Source of the DNA: Austwickia chelonae
Lineage (GTDB): Bacteria > Actinomycetota > Actinomycetes > Actinomycetales > Dermatophilaceae
Direction: 5' to 3'
NCBI RefSeq assembly: GCF_003391095.1
Contig: NZ_CP031447.1
Span: 124,001-188,000 of the forward strand
DNA: 64,000 nucleotides
Made by a program: the position numbers and the translations under genes. Numbering within the stretch: position 1 is the stretch's first letter; each line of letters begins with the position of its first letter. The notes beneath the pieces were generated by a model. The model made no database searches, had not been told where the DNA came from, and saw only the letters and a program-made list of their open reading frames with translations. This document shows positions 28,435 through 37,145 of this stretch, in pieces.

Positions 28435-28621
28435 GACTCCATCCTCCTGGGGAAATCAAGCCCTCCACCCTTCCCGGGGCGATCCAGGTATTCCCCATAG
28501 CGGCGGCAGTGAGGGGCTGACGCTCAGGCCGCTTCGTCAGGGTGCTCTCCCCCACTAGAATGCCGATGAGTGTGTGGAAATGATCCGTGCCGGTCCTCCT
28601 GTGGTACGGCGGGGGACCGTG

Positions 28622-29632
28622 TCACCCGTGCGCGGCGAGGCGGGCGACCGAGACCTCGTGCCACTCGAGGAAGAGGCGCTGCGCATCGCGCATGAGGCGG
28701 TCAACACCGGCCAGCCGGGTCGGCCGGGACTTGACACCGAAGGCCCAGTCGACGTACCCCTGCGCCAGCCAGGGCGTGTCCGGGAGATACTCGCGCACGA
28801 GCGGCATCTTGTTCTTGCCGCGCTCGCTGTTGCCGTTCTTCGCGGAGTGCTGGCTGAGGTCGTGGTCCTCGGGGCGCTGGCGAAGGACGTCGGTGTACAG
28901 GGAGGACAGGTAGTCGACCCACGCGGGCTTGATTCCCGCGGAGACCTGGGGCAGGTCATCGTCATTGTCGAAAACGGCCACGCCGACGTGGAAGTCGAGG
29001 GTGACGTCGTCGATGTCCGCCGGTACGACCCGGTCGTGGACCTGCACCTGACCGCGCAAGGTACGCCCGTCGGGCAGCTTCGGGCCCTCGATCCGAACGG
29101 CGGGGATACCGCGACTGCCCCGCTTGACCTCGACCGACCAGTCGTCGGGCCAGGCGCGGCGCGCGAGGGCCTCTCTGAAGCGGCGTTCGACCTGCACCTT
29201 CCCGGCGGGCATCGCGTTGACGTCGTTGAGTGTCAGCCGCGAGCCGTCGAAGGTCGCCAGCAACTCCCGCCACGTGACGACCGCGCTCACGCGGTCTTGG
29301 ACGTCGGACGCGTCGTCGCGGTCGAGCACGACGAGCACGTAGCGGTCGAACCGGCCAGACTCGCCGGTCTGGTGAGCGGCGATGGCGTGGTCGAACTTCG
29401 CCTCGATGCCGACGGTGACGGCGCTGACGTCGGAACGGACGATGCGCAGCTCTACGTCGATGCGGTCCGTCGCCTCGCAGGAGACCTCGACGTCGCCCGC
29501 CAGGGAGCCTTCGTCGAGCTTCATCTCCTTCTCGAGCAGGCGCAGTGCGGCGGTTGGGTCGTGACGGAACTCGGCACCCAGCGCCCTCGTCGCCATCGGC
29601 TCGCTCGTGAACACCCGGGACCTGCCTGCCAT
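28622..29632 (-). CDS. Hypothetical protein with PD-(D/E)XK-like core
   Basis: 336 residues from ATG 29632. I recognise no named family. In the first third, RIDVELRIV followed by AVTVGIEAKFDH reproduces the D...ExK spacing and beta-strand context of PD-(D/E)XK nucleases (ExK in IEAKF). The middle is beta-rich (RGSRGIPAVRIEGPKLPDG) and the C-terminus is helical. It sits alone just outside the IS3-bounded island and next to restriction and toxin remnants, so a defence-related nuclease or accessory factor is plausible but unproven. It appears intact. Confidence 0.6.
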   Translation of the reverse strand: MAGRSRVFTSEPMATRALGAEFRHDPTAALRLLEKEMKLDEGSLAGDVEVSCEATDRIDVELRIVRSDVSAVTVGIEAKFDHAIAAHQTGESGRFDRYVLVVLDRDDASDVQDRVSAVVTWRELLATFDGSRLTLNDVNAMPAGKVQVERRFREALARRAWPDDWSVEVKRGSRGIPAVRIEGPKLPDGRTLRGQVQVHDRVVPADIDDVTLDFHVGVAVFDNDDDLPQVSAGIKPAWVDYLSSLYTDVLRQRPEDHDLSQHSAKNGNSERGKNKMPLVREYLPDTPWLAQGYVDWAFGVKSRPTRLAGVDRLMRDAQRLFLEWHEVSVARLAAHG

Positions 29633-30201
29633 GCGTGGCCTCCTGCATCATTGTGAAACGGCGACGGCCGAATCCCGACTCGTTCCACTCCTGGAGCGGG
29701 CCGCGACGCGCGACCCACGGGACATCCTTCCGAATCGGCACCAGACCGACATAACTGAACCCCGAGGACCCGGGTCGTCCGTGTGGCCGTGATGACGGCG
29801 CGGTAGCTCTTCGCCAAACGTTGGACGACTCCGAAATCCTCCGCGCGAGCAAGGCGCCCGGCGGGGTCGAGGCCCTCAGACACGGGGCTATCAGCGGTAC
29901 GATGTCAGCACCACCACCCCGCCGCGACGAGAATAGCGCGCTGCTCTTCGACCGATGGGCGGCGAGCCGCTGGAAGTCAGTGGGTGGTGAGCCGCTGACA
30001 GCGGACTTCTAGGGCGTGACGCGAGAGGTGTTCGAGGCGCGCCGCGGCTCCCGTCAACGAGGGTTGCCGAAGGAGAATCCAGGCTCGAGTAACGAGGCGG
30101 TCGCTGCCAACTCGTCTCACTTTGCTCGGCCACGGGCTGCCTCGTTTTGCCCGTTGGCCCTGGTCCGCTGTCTTACTCCGTCGCGTCGCGGACAGCGTCG
30201 G

Positions 30202-30274
30202 TCGATTTTGAGACGTACTCACGAGTTCGAGACATCACGAGACACGACGCGCCTTCAGCACTCGATTTTGAGAC
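30202..30274. repeat. Direct 13-mer repeat pair
   Basis: TCGATTTTGAGAC occurs at 30202-30214 and again at 30262-30274, exactly 60 bases apart, in the same orientation, inside a gene-poor stretch. TTCGAGAC and ATCGAGAC variants lie between and after them. Function unknown. Confidence 0.45.
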
Positions 30275-30609
30275 TTGGAGCGAACAAATCGAGACTGCGC
30301 TGCACCTAAGAACCAGACATCTTCCCTGGTTAGGAGGCCCCCGGTATCGTCGACTTAGGACAGGCACACCCGACCGCCGGTCGAACGTGACCCGACCAAC
30401 CCGACCGGACGAGTGGCGCGCTATCAATCCTCTGGCCCGCTCGTCATCGCAACTGCAGTGCCGGAGGGCTCCGTGGACCGGGTCGAGACCTACCCCCGCC
30501 GTGCCTGCCTGCATGCGCGCGACGCCGCACGACAGCACGGTCGGCGCGACCGGACATAGACCGCCGTCGGGTGGAACTCTGGGAGACCGTCATCCCCCAG
30601 ACACGACGA

Positions 30610-30631
30610 AAGCCGGGTTGCAGCCCGGCTT
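30610..30631. terminator. Short hairpin in scar region
   Basis: AAGCCGGG and its complement CCCGGCTT flank a six-base loop. It has the form of a terminator in either direction, but no intact gene ends next to it; probably left from a lost gene. Confidence 0.4.
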
Positions 30632-30989
30632 CCTCGCGAGTCGCGGTACTCGCCGCTTCTCAAGTCCTGAAAGCCCACGAGGGGCCCCTCTGTTGCCATT
30701 TTGGCTGCGCCGTGCCCTGGCGTTAACGGGTGCCCCCTCGTGAGAGGAGTTCAACATGCGCAACCTGTCTCCCGCCAGCGCTCACCGGCTCGCCCCAGAA
30801 CGCTATTCATCTCACCCATGACCGGGCGCCCTGCGCCCTGGGCCGCCGTCGTCGACGCAGCCAACGATCCTGACCAGTGCACACGCCTCACCACGGAGAC
30901 GACTGCGACGATGCTTCTCGCCACCACGGAGGGGGAGCCGACGGTGACCACAGCTGACCTCACAGCCCTCGGCATGGTGGCGTTCGCGC

Positions 30990-32420
30990 ACACGTCGCGC
31001 CCACTCGCTCCGTGTCCGCGTGGGCTGGTTCCAGGCGAGGTTCATGAGGACGTCGAAGACGTCGACACCGTCAGCGTCGGGCCCTCGCAGGGCCTCGACG
31101 CCGATGCCCTTGGCTGCCAGATGGGCCAGGACCTCCTGGCGCCGTTCCCGGTCCGACCACAAAGACGCAAGCACGTCGGGCGCAGGCGCGAGCTGCTGGA
31201 TCTGGCCAGCCTGTACGTCTGTGAGGACGTGAGTGCCCGACGACCGATCAGACGCCTGCAGGCTCTCCGCGAGGATCTCGAAGCCACCACGGTCGACGAC
31301 GTACCGGATGCGTGGGGTCGGCGTGGTACCGCCATGGTCCGGCGGCTGTGTCCCGCCGGAGTCCCCGGGATTCGTGGGCGTGAAGCCCGGCGGGTCCTGG
31401 TCGACGAATCGGCATCTTCGCCCGTCTCTTCGCCACCCGTGCAAGGGGTGTCATCGCCGTCGCCGTCGATGACACCAGAGCCGTCGGCGATCACGTCGAT
31501 GATGACCTCTCCGGAGTCGTCCCCGCCGTCACCCACAGTCTCGACCGTCGTCTGCCCGGGGAAGCCGTCGAAGTCCGGGTCGGCAAAGTGGGTGGAAGCG
31601 CCTACGAAGTCGATGATCTCGAAGCTCGTCTTTCCCTTGTCGGGGTACAGCCGCGTCCCGCGTCTGACGATCTGTTTGAACTCGATCTGCGATCCGGCTG
31701 GCCTGAAGATCACGACGAAGCGGAGATCCTCGACGTCGATCCCGGTCGCCAGGAGCCGTGAGGTAGTGGCTACGAGTGGGGAGACCCGCTCGGGGTTGCT
31801 GAGGTCGCGGACGAGGCACACCTTCTCTTTCTCATCGAAGGTGATCTGCACGACCCACTCCGGATCGTCGCGCGTCCAGTCAGGGAACTCCGAGACGAGC
31901 CCGTGGCGTACTTCCTCGGCGTGTTCCTGGTCGTAGCAGAACACGATCATCCGCGACCGTTCCTCGCGGAGACGTCGCGTAAGCTACCGCACGGCCGGCC
32001 GGGTTCGCTGCTTCAGTCGGACCTTCCGCTCGAAGTCTCGCGTGCCGTACACGCCCTGCTCGATGAGGAGCCCGTTGACGTCGACCTCTTCCTCCTCGGG
32101 ACTCCATCCGTCCTGGTCAGGCTGAGGGCCACGCGCTGCACCCGATACGGCGCCAGATAGCCGTGCTCGATGCCCTGACCCAGCGAGTAGGAGAAGACCG
32201 GGTCCCCGAAGTAGTCGTAGGTGTCGATCGTATCGACCTGCTTCGCGGTCGCCGTGAAGCCGAGCTGAACCGCGTCCGAGAAGTAGCGCAGGATCGACCG
32301 CCAGGACGAGTTCTCGGCGGCGCTCCCTCGGCGGCACTCATCCACGATGACGAGAGCGAAGAAGTCCGGCGGATACTGCCTGGGGCAGCGTCCGTCCCGC
32401 TCATCGTCTGGCTTCATCAT
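30990..32420 (-). pseudogene. hsdR: hsdR type I restriction subunit remnant
   Basis: At least four fragments in different frames read in order along the reverse strand: a helicase part with FALVIVDECRRG (motif II) and QLGFTATAK (motif III); then NGLLIEQGVYGTRDFERKV; then the second RecA domain SRMIVFCYDQEHAEEVR...TGIDVEDLRFVVIFRPAGS and QIVRRGTRLYPDKGK; then the C-terminal part YVVDRGGFEILAESLQ ... VLMNLAWNQPTRTRSEWARR. The N-terminal nuclease domain and the extreme C-terminus are missing, and no hsdM or hsdS is near. It cannot make an active restriction motor. Confidence 0.8.
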
Positions 32421-32791
32421 GTCGATTCCCGAGACGCTCGTACTACGACTTGCTCACCGCGTTGACCGCAGGGACGACCGCACGACTCCCGGCCAAGGTG
32501 GCGCACTGGCGGGAAGTGTGGGAACCGAATGAAACGTTGCTGTTCAGCGCCCACTTCTCACTTCCCACGCGACCTGCTGCATGGCCAAAACAGCTGCTCG
32601 ACGGAGGGGAGCAAAACGGACGCAGACCGATTCCGGGCGCGGCTAGAGGACCGGAGGACTGTCTAGGAGGTGGGCGCGTACCTCGGCAGGGGCGGTCGAT
32701 GCGAGGAGCCGCCTCCCCACTGCTAGGCCACAAGCACCCGGGACACCCAAGCGAACTGCCGTTGTCGGTTCCGCCGCATACGCTCCTTGGC
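32421..32791. other. Junction region between hsdR remnant and next gene
   Basis: 371 bases with no supportable gene. The forward frame of the following gene is open through it from 32450 but its composition (GGGRVPRQGRSMRGAASPL) is not protein-like. It must contain the promoter of the 32792 gene. Confidence 0.3.
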
Positions 32792-33718
32792 ATGTCAGCA
32801 ACCGAGGGATACGGGCGCATCAAGGACGTCTCGATCGAGGGCTTGCTCCTTCGCTGGCCTGATGGGCCCGACCGCACCACGACGGACGCTTTCAATCCGT
32901 GGTGGCCGTGGCGCGAGACCCTGCCCATGCTGCAGCTGATGGAGCGTGAAGGCCTGGTGCGGGTGGCGGCTCGAGGGGGTGGCGGCGCCGAGACCTGGTT
33001 CACCGCGAAGGGCAGGCAGGAATCGCTGCGGATCAAGCGCGACTACCAGCCTGAAGGCGTGTTGTGGTTCGACGATCTGTGCCGCCGCCTCCTGGAGTGG
33101 CTGCGTGGGTCAGACAAACGCAGGTTCCTCGATGGGTTCTTCGAGCACGCGGCGGGCCAGGACGTGCACGGGGAGACATTCGGCGAAGACGTCGTCGCTG
33201 ATGCCTACCAGGTCATGCACGAAGGTGACCTTCTCAGGGAGACCATCTCCGACTCGCGAATCCGCCTCAGACGAGCCGAGGTCACCCGCCTGGGCGCTCG
33301 AGCGCTGGCCTGGAACGGCGGCTCCATCGAGGACTTCATCGATAGGCAGAAGATGGGAGCCATCTCGGTGAACGACAACCGGCAGTTCAACACCAACTAC
33401 GGCCAGCAGGGTGCTGCGTTCACGGGCGACATCCATGGGAACGTCGCAGGCGTGATGACCTTGAACGCCGCGGAGCAAGCCAAGGCGCTCGAGATCATCG
33501 ATGCGGTGCTCGACCAGGATGAGGTCGGTGCTCATGCTGATCTCGTTGAGAGCATCGCGGAGCTGCGGGAAGAGATCGTGGCCGCCAAAGAGCCGAAGCA
33601 GTCGCTTGCGCGTCGTGCGACAGATGCGCTGGTCATGGCTTCGGTCAAGCACGTCGGGTCTGATCCGGTCGGGCACCTCGGCCGACTCGTGGAGCTGCTC
33701 AGTTCGGTCGTCGCGTAA
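32792..33718 (+). CDS. Orphan hypothetical protein in defence island
   Basis: 308 residues from ATG 32792. I do not recognise the family. The first 180 residues look like a small alpha/beta or winged-helix region (PWRETLPMLQLMEREGLVRVAARGG fits a winged helix reading). A linker (about 200-250) has RQFNTNYGQQGAAFTGDIHGNV, a glycine/asparagine-rich motif reminiscent of the short tags preceding effector-associated domains. A charged helical C-terminus follows (QAKALEIIDAVLDQ...EEIVAAKEPKQSLARR). Its place among defence remnants hints at, but does not prove, a defence role. It is intact. Confidence 0.6.
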   Translation: MSATEGYGRIKDVSIEGLLLRWPDGPDRTTTDAFNPWWPWRETLPMLQLMEREGLVRVAARGGGGAETWFTAKGRQESLRIKRDYQPEGVLWFDDLCRRLLEWLRGSDKRRFLDGFFEHAAGQDVHGETFGEDVVADAYQVMHEGDLLRETISDSRIRLRRAEVTRLGARALAWNGGSIEDFIDRQKMGAISVNDNRQFNTNYGQQGAAFTGDIHGNVAGVMTLNAAEQAKALEIIDAVLDQDEVGAHADLVESIAELREEIVAAKEPKQSLARRATDALVMASVKHVGSDPVGHLGRLVELLSSVVA

Positions 33719-33792
33719 CGGCCGGTCCGGGCCGCCCCGCCCTGCTGCCTTTCTGGCGCGAGGACTTCCCTGCGCGCCGGCTCCGCAGCCCA

Positions 33793-34384
33793 ATGGACAT
33801 CGTGAGAGCTGATGAGTACCACGCCGGGTCGTACTGGGCGTATCGGGAGGGCAAGACGCTCGGCACGCCCGCCGTCAAGGCCGAGGCGTTGATGTGGGTG
33901 GCGGCCAAGCGCCCCAGCCGCAAGTCCCCCCAGATGACGGTCTACTGTCGAGAGGGTGAGCTCGCAGGTATAGAGGATTTCGTGCTGCCCGGCTGGCTGG
34001 TCTGCCACTGGAAGGACTGGTTGGCCCTGCTCCGTTGGGAGCAGGGCCGAGATCGCCCTGCGGGACAGCCTGGACGACTCCGACCGGGACAAGGCACTGA
34101 TCGCGGCAGCCAACGCCGCGTTCGGGGCTTCCGGCGAGGACATCTACCTCGAGGACCACTGCGGATACAACTGGAGCATCGAGGTGGCTGCGCTGGAGCG
34201 TGTGGCCAAGCGCGCCGGATGGCCGCCCGAGCGCGCTCCCTGGCGCCAGAAGCCCAGCAAGGAAAAACCTTTGACCCCCCGCCGGATTCCTGCAACAGCT
34301 GAGTCGACAGAACCCCCTGGCTATCTCCGCAGCAGACGTGACACAAGCCTTCGATTTCTATGCCAAGCGGGGCCACTCCGCTGA
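33793..34384 (+). pseudogene. Frameshifted hypothetical gene
   Basis: The first 80 residues (IVRADEYHAGSYWAYREGKTLG ... VLPGWLVCHWKDWLALLR) read well from ATG 33793. At about 34045 the frame must change to continue as AEIALRDSLDDSDRDKALIAAANAAFGASGEDIYLED and ALERVAKRAGWPPERAPWRQK. The two parts are clearly one protein interrupted by a frameshift near CGTTGGGAGCAGGGC. The family is unknown to me. Confidence 0.55.
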
Positions 34385-34458
34385 AGCATCGAGGGAGGCT
34401 TCAGCGGCGCCAGGTAACGTTGAATTCTTTGCATAAATAGAAGAAGGGCGCTGATCTA

Positions 34459-34488
34459 CTGACCCTGATGGTCCACCATCAGGGTCAG
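34459..34488. terminator. Perfect hairpin
   Basis: CTGACCCTGATGGT and its complement meet around two bases, a 30-base near-perfect dyad. It lies in the 330-base gap between the frameshifted gene and the convergent antitoxin gene and could end transcripts from both sides. Otherwise 34385-34717 holds nothing I can identify. Confidence 0.55.
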
Positions 34489-34717
34489 CTGCCTTCGTGA
34501 TGCACCTCCGCATATCACTGCAGGTCGTTGGGTTACAGAGCTGGTGGCCGGTCCCGGGGATCCAACATGTTCAAGGAAGTGTCAGGGGGTTGACAACGCG
34601 AATGCCAGCGGCGGGCAGAGACTCGACGATAGGTACTGTCCTGTCTATCCGCGCCCCAGGGAAGGGGTCGGTACCGGCCGCTCCGAAGTCCACTCGCCTG
34701 AGTGGACTCATCGCTCC

Positions 34718-34981
34718 TTAGAGGGTGTCGATGAGTTCACGCATCAGCTGGGAGGGCGTGATGCGACGTTCCTGGGCCACCTCATCCAGCTTCGCTCGGC
34801 GCACGGCATCGAGACGCAGGGTGAACGGGCGGGCTTGTGCCCCCACGCTGATGGGGCGTCCGGGCACCGAGTGACCCAAGTGCTTGCCGGTGTACCCGGT
34901 CTTGGATTCCGCTTCGGCGGCCCACCGCTCGATGTCTTCGTCAGTGAACGGAACGCCATTCACATCGGTGTACTGGTCCAT
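34718..34981 (-). CDS. Ribbon-helix-helix (CopG-like) antitoxin
   Basis: 87 residues from ATG 34981 behind a strong AGGAGG site that overlaps the stop of the upstream toxin gene. The N-terminal part (GVPFTDEDIERWAAEAES) is the acidic partner-binding segment seen in actinobacterial antitoxins; the C-terminus RPFTLRLDAVRRAKLDEVA followed by TPSQLMRELI is a ribbon-helix-helix DNA-binding domain. It should bind and autoregulate with the toxin encoded just upstream, which is now split by an insertion sequence. The antitoxin itself is intact. Confidence 0.8.
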   Translation of the reverse strand: MDQYTDVNGVPFTDEDIERWAAEAESKTGYTGKHLGHSVPGRPISVGAQARPFTLRLDAVRRAKLDEVAQERRITPSQLMRELIDTL

Positions 34982-35211
34982 CTGGCTACCTCCTCAGCCC
35001 AACCTCGATGAGCACCTTCGTCGTCGCCGGCATGGAGTGGAAGATCAGCCAGCCATCAGGCTCGTCTTCTACCGCGATGTACTCCAGTAAACGCCCGTTG
35101 GCGTCTGCGCCAACCCCCACCCACTGCACCGGGTGAGTGTCACGTGCTCGGGATCGCAATGTGCTCTCGAAAGCCTGGACCACCTGCGAAACAGTGACCT
35201 CGGGGTGCCGA

Positions 35212-36216
35212 CTAGTTGTAGCTGGGCAGGACGTTGGTGACAGTGGCGTGGACGCGAGTGGCCGGGGGTTGGCCTCCGGCGGCGCTGTGGGGTCGATGGT
35301 AGTTGTAGTGCAGGTTCCAGATCGCGATGGCTGTGGCGCGGTCGGCCTCGCTTGAGTAGGCGCGGGCGTAGAGCACTTCTTCGGCGAGGATCCGGTTGTA
35401 CCGCTCGACCTTGCCGTTGTGTCTGGGCGTGTAGGCCCGGGTGTACTGATGCCGGGTCAGCTTGCCGATGACGTGGTTGAACTCCTTGGCGCGGTAGCAG
35501 GACCCGTTGTCGGTGACGATCCGGTGGACGTGGCCGATGCCGTGCGCGGCGAACCAGACCTTGGCCCGGGCCAGGAAGGCGGCCGCGGTCGCGCCTTTCT
35601 CATCGGGCAGGTGCTCGGTGTAGGCCATCCTTGAGAACCCGTCCACGGCCGAATGCAAGAACACGTAGCCGCGTCGGGCGCCGTCGTTCTTGGCTCGTGC
35701 GACGGCTCGGTGCGCTTCGCTGTCGCGGCCGTGGATGCGCCACCCGCCGCCGTCGGGGATCCGACCGACCTTCTTCACATCGACGTGCAGCATGTGTCCT
35801 GGCCAGCGAGCCACGATCGGCTGTGCCTCGCGGATCGTGGCCCCGTTGGGGTCGAGGAACCGGCGACGTCCGATGCCCAGCCGGGTCAGGTGGCGGGTCA
35901 CGGTCCGCCGGTTGATCCGCACGCCGCGTTCGGCCAGCTCGAACGTGATCCGCGCCGCGGTCCACTTCCTCTCCCGGCGCCACGTCTCGATCGTGGCGAC
36001 CACCCGCGGCGGGGTCGCTGTCGGGGACGTGTGTGGGGTGCTGGGGCGATCGTGCAGGCCGGCCTCGCCGTAGCGGCGCCACCGGTTCACCCACTTCGAG
36101 GCGCACGCCCGGGAGATCCCCATCTCGGCGGCGACATGGCTGATAGGGCGGTCCTGGCAGCGGACGATGAGGCGGCGACGGCCCTCGAGGTTCAGCGGGG
36201 CGTTACGGTGCGTCAT
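35212..36216 (-). CDS. IS481-family transposase
   Basis: 334 residues from ATG 36216. N-terminal helix-turn-helix (AAEMGISRACASKWVNRWRRYGEAGL), then the DDE integrase core: HVDVKKVGRI (first D), IVTDNGSCYRAKEF (second D), HNGKVERYNRIL (E). All catalytic residues are present, so the element may be active. The final codons lie outside the IS: the TAG stop is supplied by the CTAG of the target site at 35212-35214. An in-frame ATG-less extension to 36282 is possible but unneeded. Confidence 0.93.
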   Translation of the reverse strand: MTHRNAPLNLEGRRRLIVRCQDRPISHVAAEMGISRACASKWVNRWRRYGEAGLHDRPSTPHTSPTATPPRVVATIETWRRERKWTAARITFELAERGVRINRRTVTRHLTRLGIGRRRFLDPNGATIREAQPIVARWPGHMLHVDVKKVGRIPDGGGWRIHGRDSEAHRAVARAKNDGARRGYVFLHSAVDGFSRMAYTEHLPDEKGATAAAFLARAKVWFAAHGIGHVHRIVTDNGSCYRAKEFNHVIGKLTRHQYTRAYTPRHNGKVERYNRILAEEVLYARAYSSEADRATAIAIWNLHYNYHRPHSAAGGQPPATRVHATVTNVLPSYN

Positions 36217-36350
36217 AGGGCAGGTTCTTTCGGCTGACTCGACGTGATGGATGGCTTCGACACCTCCATCCTGTCGCCGCAAGGACCTGCCCGTTCATCT
36301 ACCCATCTACCCGCCCACTACCACCGTCAACAACCTCCTACCCCGCAACA
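35217..36350 (-). mobile_element. IS481-family insertion sequence with ACTAGT target duplication
   Basis: 1134 bp. Terminal inverted repeats of about 30 bases begin TGT and share GGG.AGG..GTTG.TGAC.GTGG on both ends. The six bases ACTAGT flank it at 35211-35216 and 36351-36356. IS481 elements are known to prefer NCTAGN targets and duplicate six bases, so this fits exactly. The insertion splits the toxin gene. Confidence 0.93.
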
Positions 36351-36395
36351 ACTAGTGACCCGGGGATGCACTTGTACCCGCACGCTCACTCCCAC

Positions 36396-36851
36396 TCATT
36401 CGTTTCGTACCGCATAAGTGTAATACGAAACTGTCCGGCTCCTTCGGTGGCGCACGCACAGCCGCCTCGACACAGGTCCGGGAGGCGCATGCGCGTCGAA
36501 TCGGATCAGTATCAACTGGCTATGACATCCCCTACGGCCTTGCGTCATAGACAACGGCGGGGATGGGGCGGGGTGCTCGCTGTGCAACTTGCTGACGATC
36601 CGTTGGTACTCGGGGAGACCCAACGTCGTGGATGAGGCCTCCAGCGAAGCCTTCACCTGAATCGCCGTCTTGGGGACGGCCTGGTCCGCTCCGAAGACGA
36701 GGATGTCGGCCGAATCCTGGTCGGCGCGGTCGACGTCGACGGACCAGCCTTCGGTCCTACTTTCGTAGTACTCCAGGAGAAGCTCGACGGTAACGAGGTA
36801 CTGGTAGCGAAACCCGAAGGCGGACGCGACCCCACCGGTACGCGCACTCAT
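36396..36851 (-). pseudogene. N-terminal fragment of a DUF4297-like dsDNA nuclease
   Basis: From ATG 36851 about 95 residues look genuine: GGVASAFGFRYQYLVTVELLL, then SADILVFGADQAVPKTAIQVKASLEASS. The GFxYQ entry helix and the D...QVK core resemble the DUF4297/Cap4 PD-(D/E)XK nuclease domain of antiphage effectors. After LHSEHP (about 36560) the text becomes arginine/proline-rich and unrelated, so the effector or sensor C-terminus has been lost. Confidence 0.5.
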
Positions 36852-37073
36852 GAGCCAACCCTAGGTGTAGCTAGGCAAGGCATTGATGGCAGCAGTGTCG
36901 ACGTGTGAGGCTGGCGGTCGCCACCAGATGGCTCCACCCGAGTTCATTTCGTTCGATCACGGGATGTCTCATTTCGCTCGTTCGCTCTGGTCCGCAGACT
37001 CGTTTTGTCGCGCGACGGGATAAATCGCTGTTCCGACGGGACAGTCTGTTGTTAGCATCCCGGTTATGCGCCA

Positions 37074-37124
37074 ATGACTTTCGATCTGTCCCTGCATCTG
37101 TGGCCTGTGCCCTGTGGGGAGTAG
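37074..37124 (+). CDS. Leader peptide ORF upstream of the ABC-F gene
   Basis: A 16-codon frame, MTFDLSLHLWPVPCGE, ending 21 bases before the ABC-F start codon. Genes for ribosome-protecting ABC-F and Erm proteins are commonly controlled by stalling on such short leader ORFs. A TAGCAT -10-like hexamer at 37053-37058 would put the transcript start just before it. No clear terminator/antiterminator pair was seen, so the role is inference. Confidence 0.4.
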   Translation: MTFDLSLHLWPVPCGE

Positions 37125-37145
37125 CTCTGCTCTCAAGGATCTGTC

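Larger units (their letters stand above)
27654..28486 (-). mobile_element. IS3-family element, copy 2 (3' truncated), inverted to copy 1
   Basis: Same element as copy 1 in the opposite orientation. The outer end TGGATCGCCCCGGG is at 28473-28486. The inner end is cut within orfB at about 27654, where it joins the GPP34-like gene. No target duplication is seen. Together the two copies bracket about 13.5 kb including the lantibiotic operon. Confidence 0.85.
29633..30989. other. Gene-poor scar region
   Basis: About 1.36 kb with no gene that I can support. Open stretches on the reverse strand at 29700-29880 (reading LARAEDFGVVQRLAKSYRAVITA) look protein-like but have no recognisable family and lose frame toward 29640; they may be the N-terminal remnant of a lost gene. 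The 30180-30300 part is relatively AT-rich with a repeated 13-mer. The rest looks like recombination debris between the island and the hsdR remnant. Confidence 0.4.
34986..36383 (-). pseudogene. Small toxin gene split by an IS481 insertion
   Basis: Joining 36383-36357 to 35216-34986 and counting the duplicated ACTAGT once gives an uninterrupted 85-codon gene. It starts with GTG (good GGGAG site upstream), reads VHPRVTSRHPEVTVSQVVQAF, then QWVGVGADANGRLLEYIAV and WLIFHSMPATTKVL, and ends in TAG overlapping the antitoxin's ribosome site. The pattern (HPRV..RHP, GRLLE, FHAMP-like) matches small RelE/BrnT-like toxins encoded upstream of RHH antitoxins. The IS lies after codon 11 of the joined frame, so no complete toxin can now be made. 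Confidence 0.75.

Noticed and set aside
14982-28486. Classical composite transposon with target duplication
   Set aside because: The outer flanks of the two IS3 copies share no direct repeat, and both copies are defective; a simple one-step composite transposition is not supported.
30751-30993. Small reverse-strand frame after the hsdR remnant
   Set aside because: Valine/serine/alanine-rich text with no hsdR C-terminal similarity and no ribosome site; read as debris.
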